Counted from the first letter of the stretch, positions 1 through 8,411 are shown. The stretch: 43,143 nucleotides of DNA from Sphingomonas sp. (GCF_003248515.1 NZ_QFOB01000022.1:1-43143); one strand, 5' to 3'. Program-made: numbers and translations. The notes: generated by a model not told the origin, from the letters alone.

Positions 1-18
1 CAATGGCCTCGGATCGTC

Positions 19-729
19 TCAAACGGCGGATAATTTTGTAGCCCATAAATAAAGGGTTGCGGTGAGACGAGACACCATCTGCAAACATAACAGCCAGCAA
101 GCTGATTTTATCGGCACCGGCAACCCTTCGGCACGGATACGGGCGATGCAGGCTTCCCGGTCCCATTCCCATTCGCGCAAAGGATAGCGATAATCGTACA
201 GGTCGCTGACATGGCCTTCGCGATGGGCATAGCGGCGGCTGTCGGCAGGCGAATTGTCATAGCCGATGAGCTTGACAACCCGCCCACCGCGAGCCCATAT
301 TTCCTGTGCTGGAGACCAACTGGCAACCCATTGATCTTGCGGCTGAATTTTCCATTTTTGACTGCATGAATGGCGCCCGAAACTGATCGAGGGCAGCGTT
401 GCATTGGTGAGGCAGTTCTCGAGCAGTGAAAAGTAGGGCGGCCAGTGCTTGAAGCGCTTGGGCACATAGCGCACGATATGATGTTCGATATGATGTCGGT
501 CCATCCAGCGCTGGAAGATCGGCTGATAGGCATAGGTTTCCTCGCGCTCGATGCCCGTGTCCGCGGTCAAGACGGCCGACAGGGGCAGGCCTCGGCTGAC
601 CCATTCGATGATCATCGCTGTGCTGTCGACGCCCATGCCCCAGGCGGCGACCACTGGAACGCCGAACAGGCCGGAACGGCAGGCATCGTCGTTCGCGGGC
701 GCTGGCGACGTGCGCATCAGTGCAGACAT
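19..729 (-). pseudogene. PAPS-reductase-like (PP-loop ATPase) protein, 3'-truncated
   Basis: Reads as 236 aa from ATG 729, with GGAG 8 nt upstream. An N-terminal PP-loop (GMGVDST, residues 31-37) is followed by a conserved region of the phosphoadenosine phosphosulfate reductase-like family found on phages and plasmids (TADTGIEREETYAY, YANRRY-like and WEWDREACIARI segments). These proteins adenylate or activate a substrate, and some relatives act in DNA thio- or hyper-modification; the substrate here is unknown. The family normally continues for about 80-100 residues after a KSAC-FxCP cysteine motif. Here the sequence derails right after KSACWLLC into an unrelated low-quality tail and stops at 19-21. 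The 3' end therefore looks replaced by a recombination or insertion junction around position 95-105. It is the last gene of the minus-strand backbone operon. Family call fairly secure; truncation is inferred from length and loss of the motif context. Confidence 0.65.
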
Positions 730-797
730 GGTCGTTCTCCGGAAGAGGTTGCCCGAAGGATTTGCCGGACGCTGGCGCGTGTAACGGCAAAGGGGGT

Positions 798-1154
798 TCA
801 GGGGTCGAGCGGGACGCTGACGGTCATGTTCGAGGGGCAGCACCGCTCGGTCACGAGGTAGCCGAGACGATTGACGACATGCATGCCGTCCGTGATCTCC
901 AGGCCGTCGTCACCCTCGACGATCGTCCAGACCCTTGCGGGAGGCTGCACGCGGATGAAAGCGAGTTCGGCGCCCGAGGCCTCGAACAGGCACCCGCCTT
1001 CCCCGAAATCGAACCCGGCCGTGTCCGAAAGAGGATTCGGAACCGGACGAAAGCGATCGAGGAATTCGTCTTCGGCAAGCTCGAGATAGGACACGTCCTT
1101 CGGTGCCGGTGGCTCGGTCCCCGCGCTGGACGGAGACGGGTCGCTGTGGATCAT
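798..1154 (-). CDS. Conserved hypothetical backbone protein, 118 aa
   Basis: Start chosen at ATG 1154 because AGAGAGGA lies just upstream; a longer reading to 1208 has no ribosome site. The product is acidic in its first half (LELAEDEFLDRF) and ends in a compact beta-rich region (ARVWTIVEGDDGLEITDGMHVVNRLGYLV, given here only as an approximate segment name). There is no signal peptide or membrane segment. It lies between the PAPS-reductase-like gene and a small ORF in the same minus-strand series, and its composition matches its neighbours. I do not recognise a domain and assign no function. The beta-rich C-terminal half without catalytic motifs would fit a small accessory or regulatory protein, but that is only an impression. 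Confidence 0.6.
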   Translation of the reverse strand: MIHSDPSPSSAGTEPPAPKDVSYLELAEDEFLDRFRPVPNPLSDTAGFDFGEGGCLFEASGAELAFIRVQPPARVWTIVEGDDGLEITDGMHVVNRLGYLVTERCCPSNMTVSVPLDP

Positions 1155-1207
1155 TTGCTGTTCCTCTCTGGCTGTGGCGGAGCCGGTGGCAGCGTGGAGC
1201 TCTTCCA

Positions 1208-1414
1208 TCAGGCAATGAGGGTCATCAGCGACTGGTCCCGCTTCGGCCCGGTGGCGGAGACCCGGAAGGGCTGGAGCGCATCGCCGGTGCGCAGCACGAA
1301 TTGGGGCCGTCCGGTTTCGCGCCGCTTCTGAACCGCGACCGCATAGGCACGGTCATAGGTCGCGAGCGTTGCTGGCGTGGATGATCGGCTCGGTGTCGGG
1401 GTGGCGGCGATCAT
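1208..1414 (-). CDS. Small hypothetical protein, 68 aa
   Basis: ATG at 1414 with GAGGAG 9 nt upstream. The start overlaps the TGA of the upstream gene as ATGA (1414-1411), which argues for translational coupling and for the reality of this short frame. The protein has a Ser/Thr/Pro-rich N-terminus followed by a conserved-looking core (TYDRAYAVAVQKRRETG, then QFVLRTGDALQPFRV). It is basic and soluble with no known motif. Function unknown. Confidence 0.6.
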   Translation of the reverse strand: MIAATPTPSRSSTPATLATYDRAYAVAVQKRRETGRPQFVLRTGDALQPFRVSATGPKRDQSLMTLIA

Positions 1415-1758
1415 GACAGATGCTCCTCGCGTGTTTCGGGATCAGGAAAGACAGGAAGTGCGGGCGACACAGGCTCGTCGCGATCGAACAGGACCCAGGA
1501 GATGTCGCTATCGAATGCCGTTGCGAGTATCGCCCAGAATTCGGGACTGATGTCGTCGGTTCGTTCGGCACCGCATCCCACCACACAGGTGTGGACGAAG
1601 AAGCCATAGGCGTAGGGCTCGATCACGAGATCAGGATGGCCGACATCGATACGCCCGTCCTCACCGCGGGATGCGGTGGCGATCAGGTGATCGATATGGT
1701 CACGCTCAGCCGCCGGCAGGTGGGCGGACGAACAGACAAGGAGCGCGGAACGGCGCAT
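1411..1758 (-). CDS. DUF5983-like protein, 115 aa
   Basis: ATG 1758; an AAGGGAGAATTACC-type ribosome site precedes it. The sequence has the layout of the DUF5983 family of plasmid and prophage accessory proteins: a start of the type LLVCSSAHLPAAE, a central YGFFVHT strand and a terminal VLFDRD motif. A second, clearer member lies at 13044-13730 in the same backbone (HMVISTSHI ... YGWFVLA ... LLLDRDAD), so the two are probably paralogues. Members have no established biochemical role. It is translationally coupled to the next gene by ATGA and follows the GHKL ATPase gene. Family call by eye only. Confidence 0.55.
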   Translation of the reverse strand: MRRSALLVCSSAHLPAAERDHIDHLIATASRGEDGRIDVGHPDLVIEPYAYGFFVHTCVVGCGAERTDDISPEFWAILATAFDSDISWVLFDRDEPVSPALPVFPDPETREEHLS

Positions 1759-1807
1759 GGTAATTCTCCCTTGGTGACGGGCGAAGAGGCGTTGCGCGGT
1801 GATCGCC

Positions 1808-3475
1808 TCAGGCGGCTTGGGCGAGGGTGAGCGAGAGGGCGTTGCGGTCTGCGCTGACCGTCAGGGAGCGCCCTGCCGGGATAAGCCACTGGACATGTTC
1901 GAAGACCGCCGCGCGCAACTGGGCAAGGAGTGCTTCGTCCTCGCCGAGCAACAGTTCATTGGCGAGGTTGAGGGCCTGCCGCTGGAATGCAAGCGACTGC
2001 GTGTCCCAGCTGTCACTCTCATGATCATCGGAGTCGCAAAAGAGGCTCGCATAGATCAGGTCGGCGAGTGCCCCCGGCTGAACGTCCGCTGAGCTGTCGA
2101 AGAGGATGGTCGCCTCGTCGAGTGACCATGCGGCATTATTACAGGCCAGCATCTCGGCCGGCAGACTATGGACGATGGCCTGGGAGGCGCCGACGGCACC
2201 GGGATGCAGAACGATCTCTGCGGTCAGCGCGTCGACCGGCCCGGACAGGAAATCCTCAGGCAAGGCGACATCGTCGGCATAGCGATATGAAACGCCGTCG
2301 CGATTCATGACGAAGGCGCAGGAGACGAGACGTGGAAGGGCATCATACCAGCGATAACCTTCTAGACCGCGTTCCTCATGAACGAGCACGGCGCCAAGAG
2401 GAGACTGCTTCTTGAGCGCGTGATCGAGTGCCTGCTCAACATCCGGCTCATGCTCGGCCATGATGATCATCGGCCCCGATCGAACCGGTTCGCCCATATA
2501 TCTGTTGTCCGTATCGGCGACGTTCGGTTGCCAGGCGCGGAGCCAGCACTCGGCTTCGCGAAGGTCTACGCCGAGATCACGGGCACGCGCCCAGGCCTTA
2601 TAGGGAAGGCGGTGAGAGGCCTCGAGCGCCACCGCCCGGTAAAGAGCGGTCTCGGCTGCTTCTCTGAGACGGCACAGCGCCTCATTTTCCACCATTTCCT
2701 TGCGGGCAGGCAGTACAAGCTGCAGGGCTGGTGCCTCGCCGATATCGACCCGCACCCGCCAGTTATGGGGATCGCCGATTTCGCTCAGGGTGGGAAGCTG
2801 GCAAGGCACTGTCACGCCGTGGAAATTGATCCGGTGACTGTGCGTGGCCTCATGGGTGCCGTCATGGAAGACACCGATGCGGCAGCCTTCCCAATCCTCG
2901 ATCCGGCAGGCGCCGGCAAGAAAATCCGCGCGCGGCAATTCGCCGCCGGCATAGTGGACGGGCAGCGGGAAGAAATGGGCGGCGGTTCGCAGCGCTGCGT
3001 CGAGTTGCTTCTCCCAGGCAGGTGGCAGCTGGATCTGAAACTCGGTGCCGCGGACAATGCCACAAGGCTCGATCGCAAGCGGCACGGCTCCTTCCCAGCC
3101 ATCGGCCGGGATATGAATCGCCCATCCCCGCCCGGCGTCGGGCGACCAGGAGCGGACCCGAACATCCCGGCCGGCAAGGCTGAAGACGCCCATGCCGGCG
3201 GGATCTTCCCGGTCCAGAATATCGGCGTTCCAGCCCGAGTCGCCGAGCGTCAGCAGTTTGACTGGGTCGTTTATGCCACGGCCATCGTCATAGACGGATA
3301 GCGCCGGACCTTCGGGCAGATTGTAAACGGCGACATGAATGCCTTTGGCTCCGGCGCGGCGTGCATTCTGGAACAATTCGTGGAGCACGTCGGCCACCGT
3401 TCCGTTGTAGAGGCGCGAGACCTTGGAGATCAGCGTCTGGCCGACTGCCGGGCGGATGGTAGATGGAAAGATCAT
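1808..3475 (-). CDS. GHKL/Hsp90-like ATPase domain protein, 555 aa
   Basis: ATG 3475 has AGGAG 8 nt upstream and overlaps the stop of the preceding gene as ATGA (3475-3472), so translation is coupled. The N-terminal ~150 residues carry the Bergerat-fold ATP site: N-box ELFQNARRAGA (E33, N37), G1 box YDDGRGI (D63-I68) and G2 box PAGMGVFSLAG (about 92-102). This matches HATPase_c_3 or Hsp90-like ATPases rather than a sensor kinase: there is no histidine phosphoacceptor domain, no membrane segment and no signal peptide. The remaining 400 residues are unrecognised. Similar stand-alone GHKL proteins occur on plasmids and in defence islands, so a conflict-related or DNA-maintenance role is possible but not shown. 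A polypurine tract lies 50 nt upstream of the start, inside the preceding gene. Confidence 0.75.
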   Translation of the reverse strand: MIFPSTIRPAVGQTLISKVSRLYNGTVADVLHELFQNARRAGAKGIHVAVYNLPEGPALSVYDDGRGINDPVKLLTLGDSGWNADILDREDPAGMGVFSLAGRDVRVRSWSPDAGRGWAIHIPADGWEGAVPLAIEPCGIVRGTEFQIQLPPAWEKQLDAALRTAAHFFPLPVHYAGGELPRADFLAGACRIEDWEGCRIGVFHDGTHEATHSHRINFHGVTVPCQLPTLSEIGDPHNWRVRVDIGEAPALQLVLPARKEMVENEALCRLREAAETALYRAVALEASHRLPYKAWARARDLGVDLREAECWLRAWQPNVADTDNRYMGEPVRSGPMIIMAEHEPDVEQALDHALKKQSPLGAVLVHEERGLEGYRWYDALPRLVSCAFVMNRDGVSYRYADDVALPEDFLSGPVDALTAEIVLHPGAVGASQAIVHSLPAEMLACNNAAWSLDEATILFDSSADVQPGALADLIYASLFCDSDDHESDSWDTQSLAFQRQALNLANELLLGEDEALLAQLRAAVFEHVQWLIPAGRSLTVSADRNALSLTLAQAA

Positions 3476-3873
3476 GGGAGCAGCTCCTGTTCGGCGGAGG
3501 GCCATTCCGCCGCCGCGCCTGCATCCCTTCCCCCTCCCCTCGACAGGATGGCCGGCATCATCGGGCTGGACCAGTCGACATGGTCGATGATCCAGCCGGG
3601 AACGAAATCCCAGTCGAAGCAGAGGGCATAGTCATCCTCGACGTCCCGCCAGGCAGCCTCGACCGCTTGCGTCCAGCGTACGACCATCAGCCGTAGCGAG
3701 GCGGTGCCCAACGCATCGCATGCCTTTCGGATCATCAGGGCCAAACCGATTGAATCGGGATCGGAGCGTGGATTGTCACGCAGGTCGAGAACGGCCTCCC
3801 ACAGGCAGGCGGCGGTTTCGAGGCTGGCTTCGCCGTAGGCGGTCGCGTGCGCCTCAGCGGGATCACGCGACAT
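3472..3873 (-). CDS. Hypothetical backbone protein, 133 aa
   Basis: ATG 3873 is taken as the start; a TTG at 3882 is an alternative, and neither has a strong ribosome site. The start overlaps the upstream gene's 3' end by 11 nt and the stop overlaps the GHKL gene as ATGA, so it sits within a tightly packed operon. The protein is mostly helical and Trp-rich (LWEAVLDLRD, WTQAVEAAWRDVEDDYALCFDWDFVPGW). The extreme C-terminus (SRGGGRDAG) is encoded by the polypurine tract at 3525-3541 and may exist mainly because of that tract. No domain recognised. Confidence 0.55.
   Translation of the reverse strand: MSRDPAEAHATAYGEASLETAACLWEAVLDLRDNPRSDPDSIGLALMIRKACDALGTASLRLMVVRWTQAVEAAWRDVEDDYALCFDWDFVPGWIIDHVDWSSPMMPAILSRGGGRDAGAAAEWPSAEQELLP
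3525..3541 (-). promoter_or_regulatory. Backbone polypurine leader tract 1
   Basis: Minus-strand GAGGGGAGGGGGAAGGG, 50 nt upstream of the GHKL ATPase start and inside the coding end of the previous gene. One of eight related tracts found only before backbone genes. Confidence 0.5.
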
Positions 3874-4324
3874 GGCGGTCAAAGCCCTGGAAGAGACCGA
3901 GATCCGCTGCCATCAGTGTGTCGATGCCGGGCGCGAAGCGATCGAAGCAGGCGTTGAGGTCGGCGATCGCGATCCGGTAGCTCGCCTCGCCCGGATCATG
4001 ATCCAAAGCGAAGGAAAGAGGCGGTAAGTAGCTGGTCATCTCCGGGAAAACCGAACGAATGACCAGCGCCTCGATGCGCTTTGCGACCAAGGTGAGACGG
4101 CCTGCCAATCCGCAGGGGATAGCGAGATTGCGCTCGAACCAGGTGTCGGGCGCGATGACATCTGCGAAGCGTGTCGCGGGCACCCGCACGGTGCCCAGCA
4201 TCGCACGAAGGATGACACAGCGCTGGCGCCTTTCGAGGGCCACCTCGCTCAACGGCACCAGTCCGCGATAGTGATAGAAGGGGATGGTTCCCGCGATGCG
4301 GGACCGGGAGACGATGACGTCCAT
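3863..4324 (-). CDS. Hypothetical backbone protein, 153 aa; head of the distal backbone operon
   Basis: ATG 4324 with AAGGA 7 nt upstream. A polypurine tract of the backbone type lies 83 nt further up (4407-4425), so this is probably the first gene of the operon running down to position 19. The product is soluble with a basic N-terminal half (SRSRIAGTIPFYHYRGL, LERRQRCVILRAML) and a neutral C-terminal half (LADLNACFDRFAPGIDTLMAADLG). No signal peptide, membrane segment or catalytic motif is visible. Its place ahead of the GHKL ATPase suggests a shared pathway. Function unknown. Confidence 0.55.
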   Translation of the reverse strand: MDVIVSRSRIAGTIPFYHYRGLVPLSEVALERRQRCVILRAMLGTVRVPATRFADVIAPDTWFERNLAIPCGLAGRLTLVAKRIEALVIRSVFPEMTSYLPPLSFALDHDPGEASYRIAIADLNACFDRFAPGIDTLMAADLGLFQGFDRHVA

Positions 4325-4406
4325 TGCGATATCCTTGAAGTCGGAAGGGGATGGGCCGCGCGCATTGAACCGCAGCGGCGCGCCAGACCCTGCCCGGCGC
4401 GACCGT

Positions 4407-4425
4407 CTCCCTCCCCCTTCCCTCC
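4407..4425 (-). promoter_or_regulatory. Backbone polypurine leader tract 2
   Basis: Minus-strand GGAGGGAAGGGGGAGGGAG, 83 nt upstream of ATG 4324, in the intergenic region shared with the divergent luxR gene. The first 17 nt are nearly identical to tracts 4 and 6. Confidence 0.55.
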
Positions 4426-4577
4426 GGTCAGGGCGTCACGCAGGAAGTGGAGAATAGGACGTCGCGGTGGACGGAACTCTCAGGCGTGGGGAGAGTCAGC
4501 GAATGCTAAACGACGGATGCGTCGCCATTCCCCGAGCAATAGACAGAAACATATGACATGGTGGCGTCTGGCTCGCG

Positions 4578-4593
4578 TCCATCAACTGGTGGA
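4578..4593 (+). promoter_or_regulatory. Operator-like palindrome TCCATCAACTGGTGGA upstream of luxR
   Basis: A 16-bp near-palindrome with one arm mismatch. It lies 58 nt before the GTG of the LuxR-type gene. The same element, with perfect arms (TCCACCAACTGGTGGA), occurs at 12292-12307 upstream of the autotransporter gene. Candidate binding site of the LuxR-type protein, with autoregulation; this is inference from the recurrence. Confidence 0.4.
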
Positions 4594-4650
4594 AACGTTC
4601 GGGACTATTGTGCGTCACGGTTCTTGCGGCTGAAGCCAGGGAGTATTTGC

Positions 4651-5802
4651 GTGATTCCTTCCGTTACGACTGCGGCGTTTTCCGAGCTGGTAGGACTGAT
4701 CTACGACGCGGCGATCGATCCGGGTCGGTGGCGGGAAAGCATCGAGGCAATCCGCATTTCACTTCGATTCGAGAACGCGGTGTTTGGACTGCAATCGCTT
4801 CCCAGAGGTGACGTGCTCGTCAACGTCGCCACCAATATTCCCGCCGAATATGTGATGCGGATGCCGGACTATGGTTCCGATATCGTGGAGCTCGTCGGAA
4901 CCCCCGCGGAGATCCAGGCGCTTCCAATGGACGAACCCATCGTGCTGAGCCGGATCAATCCACGAATGGTGAATCCTGCGACGAGTACGAACCGTTATGT
5001 CCTTGAATGGGCGCGTCCCCAGGGACTGGCCGACGCCATGACGCTCGCGCTGGCGCGCGATGAGCGCGCGGTGGGATCATTGTCGCTTGGCCGGCATCTC
5101 GAGGCTGGGCCTATCGGCGACGCGGAGGTCGAGGCGGCTCGATTGCTGTTGCCGCATCTGCAACGCGCAGCGACCATCAATCGGTTGCTCGATATGGCGG
5201 CAGTAGAGAAATCCACGTTCGCCGGAGCATTGGACAGCCTGACCGTGCCCGTTTTCCTCGTAACCTCGGCTCTGGGCGTCGTGCATGCCAATCCGGCAGC
5301 GGTCGACCTGATGGCTGCGGATGATCTGCTCCGTGTGCAGGATGGAAAGCTGGAGAGTCGCGTGGCACCCGTGTCGCGAGCCCTGGCGGTCGCCGTCGAA
5401 CAGGCTATCCGGGATGAAGCGACAATGGGACGAAAGGGGCTTGGGATTCCCGTCCGGCGCGATACCGCCCCTCCCGGAGCGCTGCATGTCCTGCCACTGA
5501 GATCCGGACGCTATTCGGCGGGCGTCGGTCCGATGGCGGCGATTTTCGTCGCCAGATCTGACACGCCGTTCGTGGCGCCTACCAGACTGGCGGCTGCCCT
5601 GTTCGCGTTCACGCCGGCCGAGGCGCGCGTGTTCGAGCAAATTGCTATCGGTCGCACGGTGACGGAAGCTTCAGAAGCTCTGGACGTAGAGCGCAGCACC
5701 GTTCGCACGCATCTCCTGCGCCTGTTCGAGAAGACCGGGACAAAGCGGCAGGCCGAACTGATCCAACTCGCCGCATCGCTGAGCATGCCCATCGCGTCCT
5801 GA
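4651..5802 (+). CDS. LuxR-type transcriptional regulator, 383 aa
   Basis: Start assigned to GTG 4651, since AGGGAG lies 7 nt upstream; upstream in-frame starts lack a ribosome site and give an unconserved extension. The first ~240 residues form a sensory region of the kind found in stand-alone alphaproteobacterial LuxR proteins (SELVGLIYDAAIDPGRWRES at the start), then a PAS-like middle, then a C-terminal LuxR helix-turn-helix at about 315-375. In it FTPAEARVFEQIAIGRTV is followed by the recognition helix VERSTVRTHLLRLFEKTG. There is no receiver domain or obvious acyl-homoserine-lactone pocket, so the signal is unknown. It is divergent from the backbone operon at 4324 and convergent with the SnoaL-like gene at 5857. 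A palindrome 58 nt upstream recurs before the autotransporter gene, suggesting self-control and control of this cargo block. Confidence 0.85.
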   Translation: MIPSVTTAAFSELVGLIYDAAIDPGRWRESIEAIRISLRFENAVFGLQSLPRGDVLVNVATNIPAEYVMRMPDYGSDIVELVGTPAEIQALPMDEPIVLSRINPRMVNPATSTNRYVLEWARPQGLADAMTLALARDERAVGSLSLGRHLEAGPIGDAEVEAARLLLPHLQRAATINRLLDMAAVEKSTFAGALDSLTVPVFLVTSALGVVHANPAAVDLMAADDLLRVQDGKLESRVAPVSRALAVAVEQAIRDEATMGRKGLGIPVRRDTAPPGALHVLPLRSGRYSAGVGPMAAIFVARSDTPFVAPTRLAAALFAFTPAEARVFEQIAIGRTVTEASEALDVERSTVRTHLLRLFEKTGTKRQAELIQLAASLSMPIAS

Positions 5803-5856
5803 TATCAAGCAGCTCGGACGCACCGATGGGCGCAGTGCCGCCGCAAAGCCAGTACC

Positions 5857-6318
5857 TCAGGGAACCAGCGATTCGTGCGCAAGGACGATCCGCCATCCCT
5901 CGGGAAGCTTCCTCCAGACCGATGTGATGACCAACAGGGCCGGCTTGCCGCCCTCGCTCCTGTTCCCGACGGTCATCCACTGAATGGAGGTGACGACATC
6001 GGTCCCTTGCGCGACGATTTCGGCTGGTCGTTGCTCGGAAAAGCTGATGCCGGCGTTCTTGTCGCGCCACCACTCCCGCTGTTGATCGAGGATATGCTGC
6101 CAACCCCGCATCGTTTGACCATCAAAGGTTATCGTGAGCGTGGGAGAATTGCTGTACCAGATCATGAACCGGTCGGCGTCCAGGTTATCCGCCGCGTCTT
6201 TCATATCAGCGATCGCCATACGCACCTGAGCCTCGGCGGGCTGCGACGGCGATTCGGCAGCATGTGCAATGCTCGAAGCCGATAGCAGAAGAATAATCGC
6301 GGCGGTTGTAGATCTCAT
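5857..6318 (-). CDS. Secreted SnoaL/DUF4440-like (NTF2 fold) protein, 153 aa
   Basis: ATG 6318 with GAGGAG 6-8 nt upstream. An N-terminal signal peptide (MRSTTAAIILLLSASSIAHA, cleavage after AHA) predicts export to the periplasm. The mature part has the NTF2/SnoaL-like pattern: an N-terminal helix (IADMKDAADNLDADRFMIWYS), a middle with WQHILDQQREWW, and a C-terminal strand pair ending VWRKLPEGWRIVLAHESL, as in DUF4440 and ketosteroid-isomerase-like proteins. These fold into an open cone that binds small hydrophobic ligands or acts as an isomerase or cyclase; no catalytic residue can be assigned here. A second secreted member lies at 7921-8373, so the block may handle one compound class. Confidence 0.75.
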   Translation of the reverse strand: MRSTTAAIILLLSASSIAHAAESPSQPAEAQVRMAIADMKDAADNLDADRFMIWYSNSPTLTITFDGQTMRGWQHILDQQREWWRDKNAGISFSEQRPAEIVAQGTDVVTSIQWMTVGNRSEGGKPALLVITSVWRKLPEGWRIVLAHESLVP

Positions 6319-6368
6319 GGGGGTCTCCTCATTCTATGCTTTCAGGCCTGGCTTACTTGCCTGAGGCG

Positions 6369-7187
6369 CTACCGCGGCCTGCCAGGCGGGCTGGGGGACC
6401 GGGCGTTGATCGGGCAACCTGTCGACGGAGCTGCTCCGGCGGGATCCGCGCGGTCGACGAACTGTTGCGGGCGGAGCTTTATCTGGTGGTCGCTCGCGCC
6501 CGGCTGCCCATCAGGTTGTATGCCACGGTAGTAAAGCTTCTGCCATTTCTCGGCCGGATCTTGCGGCGGGGTTTCCCGCATCTGCCGATGAAAGGCGTCC
6601 CGCGAGATGCTCCAGGCCTCGAACATCGCCTTGAGTTCAGGCGCGTCCTCGATCGCGTGGAAACTGGGCTCGGTGGCTTCGATCGCTCTGCGCGAAACCA
6701 GGAAGAAGAAGGCGATCGCCTCATCCGGCTCAAATCTGACCCAGTGGCCGGGCCGGGTGAAACGCCAGTTCATCGTGAAGCTGTAAGGCGACCAGTCCGT
6801 CTCGATGATGCCGGACAACGGGGCGATCCCATCCTTCGCCTGGTTGGGCGGACCGCCGATCCAGAGGTTCCAGCCCGGTTCGGTCCGGAACAGGCCGGCG
6901 ACGTGGAAGGTCAGCGTCCCCTGCCCGAACAGCGACACGGGCGCCTCGACGACAGTGTGACCGGGATCGTCGAGCACGATCTCCACGTCGGTCACATCAC
7001 GTCCCCCGTTCCAGCGTGCGGAGAAACCGACGGCGTTGCCGATCTCCCAGCCATGAGCATTGGCGATCGCCAGCGGCAGGCAGCGATAGGCAAAGGACTC
7101 GGGCGTCTCGTCCATCCATTCCCGGCGACGGGACGCCGGGCGGATGCGGGGGCGCCAGCCGGGGTAGAGGAAGCATTCAAGTTTCAT
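6369..7187 (-). CDS. DUF6065 family protein, 272 aa
   Basis: ATG 7187; only a weak GGATGA precedes it. The sequence closely follows the DUF6065 pattern known in Caulobacterales and sphingomonads: an N-terminal FLYPGWRPRIRPASRRR-WMD, then FAYRCLPLAIANAHGWEIG, SLFGQGTLTFHVAGLFRT, GWNLWIGGPPN, FTMNWRFTRPGHWVRFE and a C-terminal DPAEKWQKLYYRG segment. Members are about 250-280 aa, so length is normal. The last ~35 residues (SDHQIKLRPQQF onward) are Pro/Arg-rich and probably disordered. Biochemical role is not known; the fold is predicted beta-rich and cytosolic, with no signal peptide. It lies between a SnoaL-like and a DUF1772 gene, all on minus. Confidence 0.75.
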   Translation of the reverse strand: MKLECFLYPGWRPRIRPASRRREWMDETPESFAYRCLPLAIANAHGWEIGNAVGFSARWNGGRDVTDVEIVLDDPGHTVVEAPVSLFGQGTLTFHVAGLFRTEPGWNLWIGGPPNQAKDGIAPLSGIIETDWSPYSFTMNWRFTRPGHWVRFEPDEAIAFFFLVSRRAIEATEPSFHAIEDAPELKAMFEAWSISRDAFHRQMRETPPQDPAEKWQKLYYRGIQPDGQPGASDHQIKLRPQQFVDRADPAGAAPSTGCPINARSPSPPGRPR

Positions 7188-7277
7188 CGCATATCATCCG
7201 GACAGCCCATGCGTCGGGGATGGTGGAGGCCCATATTTTCTGCCGAGGCTGAAGGCGGGGGAACATCTTGCGGCGCC

Positions 7278-7877
7278 CTACAGTTTCGACACGAACCACA
7301 GGACGAAGACCGTCACGCACGCCAGGACGAGACCGAGGATCGCCCGCACGATGGGAGGGTCTTTGGGCGCGACCTCGTCGGGCCAGGGAAGCGTCAGAGC
7401 GCCTAGGGATGCCACGAAAGCGGCGGCGGCACCCGCGACCCTCAACCAATCAAGCTGGACCCGGTGCCGGACCATCACGATCGATTGCGCGTCGGTTATG
7501 GTATCCTTCGGCGAACCCACACCGTGATAGTAGAGCGCCGCGTTCATCGGCCAGAACGAGATCACCGTCAGCACGAGCAGCGTGAGAATACCGAGAGAGG
7601 GGATGAAGAGAAGCCAGCGGTAGCGCCACGGCGTCCGCCATCCGGCGATCAGCGCTCCAAAGCCGGCGATCAACATCCCCGCCGAAAAAGGGATGAAGAA
7701 CACGCCCGTATCCACGGGCCATGCCTTGCCGTAGGGCATCATGGCCAGCGACCCTGGCGGATTGGCGCCCCATGCCCCCACGAGCACAACCAGATCGAAC
7801 AGCTTGGCGCCGAGCAGGGGGCCGCCGACCAATGCGGCCAACCAGAGAAATGCCCGGGTGATGCGTGCTCCGCTCAT
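7278..7877 (-). CDS. DUF1772-like integral membrane protein, 199 aa
   Basis: Start placed at ATG 7877 (MSGARITRAFLW), which has GGGA 5 nt upstream; earlier in-frame starts overlap the upstream gene. Four to five hydrophobic segments are visible: AFLWLAALVGGPLLGAKLF (about 8-26), the VFFIPFSAGMLIAGFGALIAGW region (about 54-76), WLLFIPSLGILTLLVLTVISF (about 84-104), an AGAAAAFVASLGAL segment and a C-terminal AILGLVLACVTVFVLWFV. The motif FWPMNAALY is the signature of DUF1772/anthrone-oxygenase-like small membrane proteins. Relatives include enzymes oxidising polyketide anthrones, but many have unknown roles. The gene starts 43 nt after the stop of the secreted SnoaL-like gene, suggesting cotranscription. 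Confidence 0.7.
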   Translation of the reverse strand: MSGARITRAFLWLAALVGGPLLGAKLFDLVVLVGAWGANPPGSLAMMPYGKAWPVDTGVFFIPFSAGMLIAGFGALIAGWRTPWRYRWLLFIPSLGILTLLVLTVISFWPMNAALYYHGVGSPKDTITDAQSIVMVRHRVQLDWLRVAGAAAAFVASLGALTLPWPDEVAPKDPPIVRAILGLVLACVTVFVLWFVSKL

Positions 7878-7920
7878 ATCGTCCCGATCGTTTGAGAGGA
7901 CGTCCAACCCATGGTTCCGA

Positions 7921-8373
7921 TTAGTGTTCGGCCGCGATCGTCGCCTGCCTGGCGATGAGCATCCAGGCACCGGCACGCTTCATCCAGAAGTCCGTGAAGG
8001 GACGCATCACATGCTTGCCGGCCCCTGGTCCCTTTAGCGGCACCATCGTGTCATATCCCATCACGATCACGACATCGGGATGCTCTCCGACATAGGTGAT
8101 GTGCTTCCTGAAGTCCTTGTAGTCGAGCAGGTCGCCTTCCATCGCCGCGATCACCTCGTCCCTGCGCAGGACCGTATTGTTTGGCGAATTGACGACGAAG
8201 TCCTCCGCCCACACCGTCTTCACGCCGGCTGCGTCGTGGGACTGGATCGCTCTGCCCAGGCGGCCATAGGCAGCGCCGATGTCCGCCGGAACACGCACGT
8301 CCGGTGCCGGCTGGGCGAGGGCCGGCGAGACGATCAGGATGGAAAGCGCCATCACAGGTCTGAGTAAGAACAT
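7921..8373 (-). CDS. Secreted SnoaL/DUF4440-like protein, 150 aa
   Basis: ATG 8373 with AAGGAG 8 nt upstream. A signal peptide (MFLLRPVMALSILIVSPALA, cut after ALA) predicts export. The mature part has the NTF2-fold pattern: helix (IGAAYGRLGRAIQSHDAAGVKTVW), FVVNSPNNTVLRRDEVIAAM, then strands around YVGEHPDVVIVMGYDT and a final FTDFWMKRAGAWMLIARQAT, typical of DUF4440 nuclear-transport-factor-2-like proteins. It belongs to the same broad family as 5857-6318 but is not a close copy. Its stop is 43 nt upstream of the DUF1772 start and its own start is 38 nt below the autotransporter stop, so the four genes may form one transcript headed by the autotransporter. Confidence 0.75.
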   Translation of the reverse strand: MFLLRPVMALSILIVSPALAQPAPDVRVPADIGAAYGRLGRAIQSHDAAGVKTVWAEDFVVNSPNNTVLRRDEVIAAMEGDLLDYKDFRKHITYVGEHPDVVIVMGYDTMVPLKGPGAGKHVMRPFTDFWMKRAGAWMLIARQATIAAEH

Positions 8374-8411
8374 TGCAATGTCTCCTTGCCGATTTGCAGC
8401 ACCGGCCGGCA

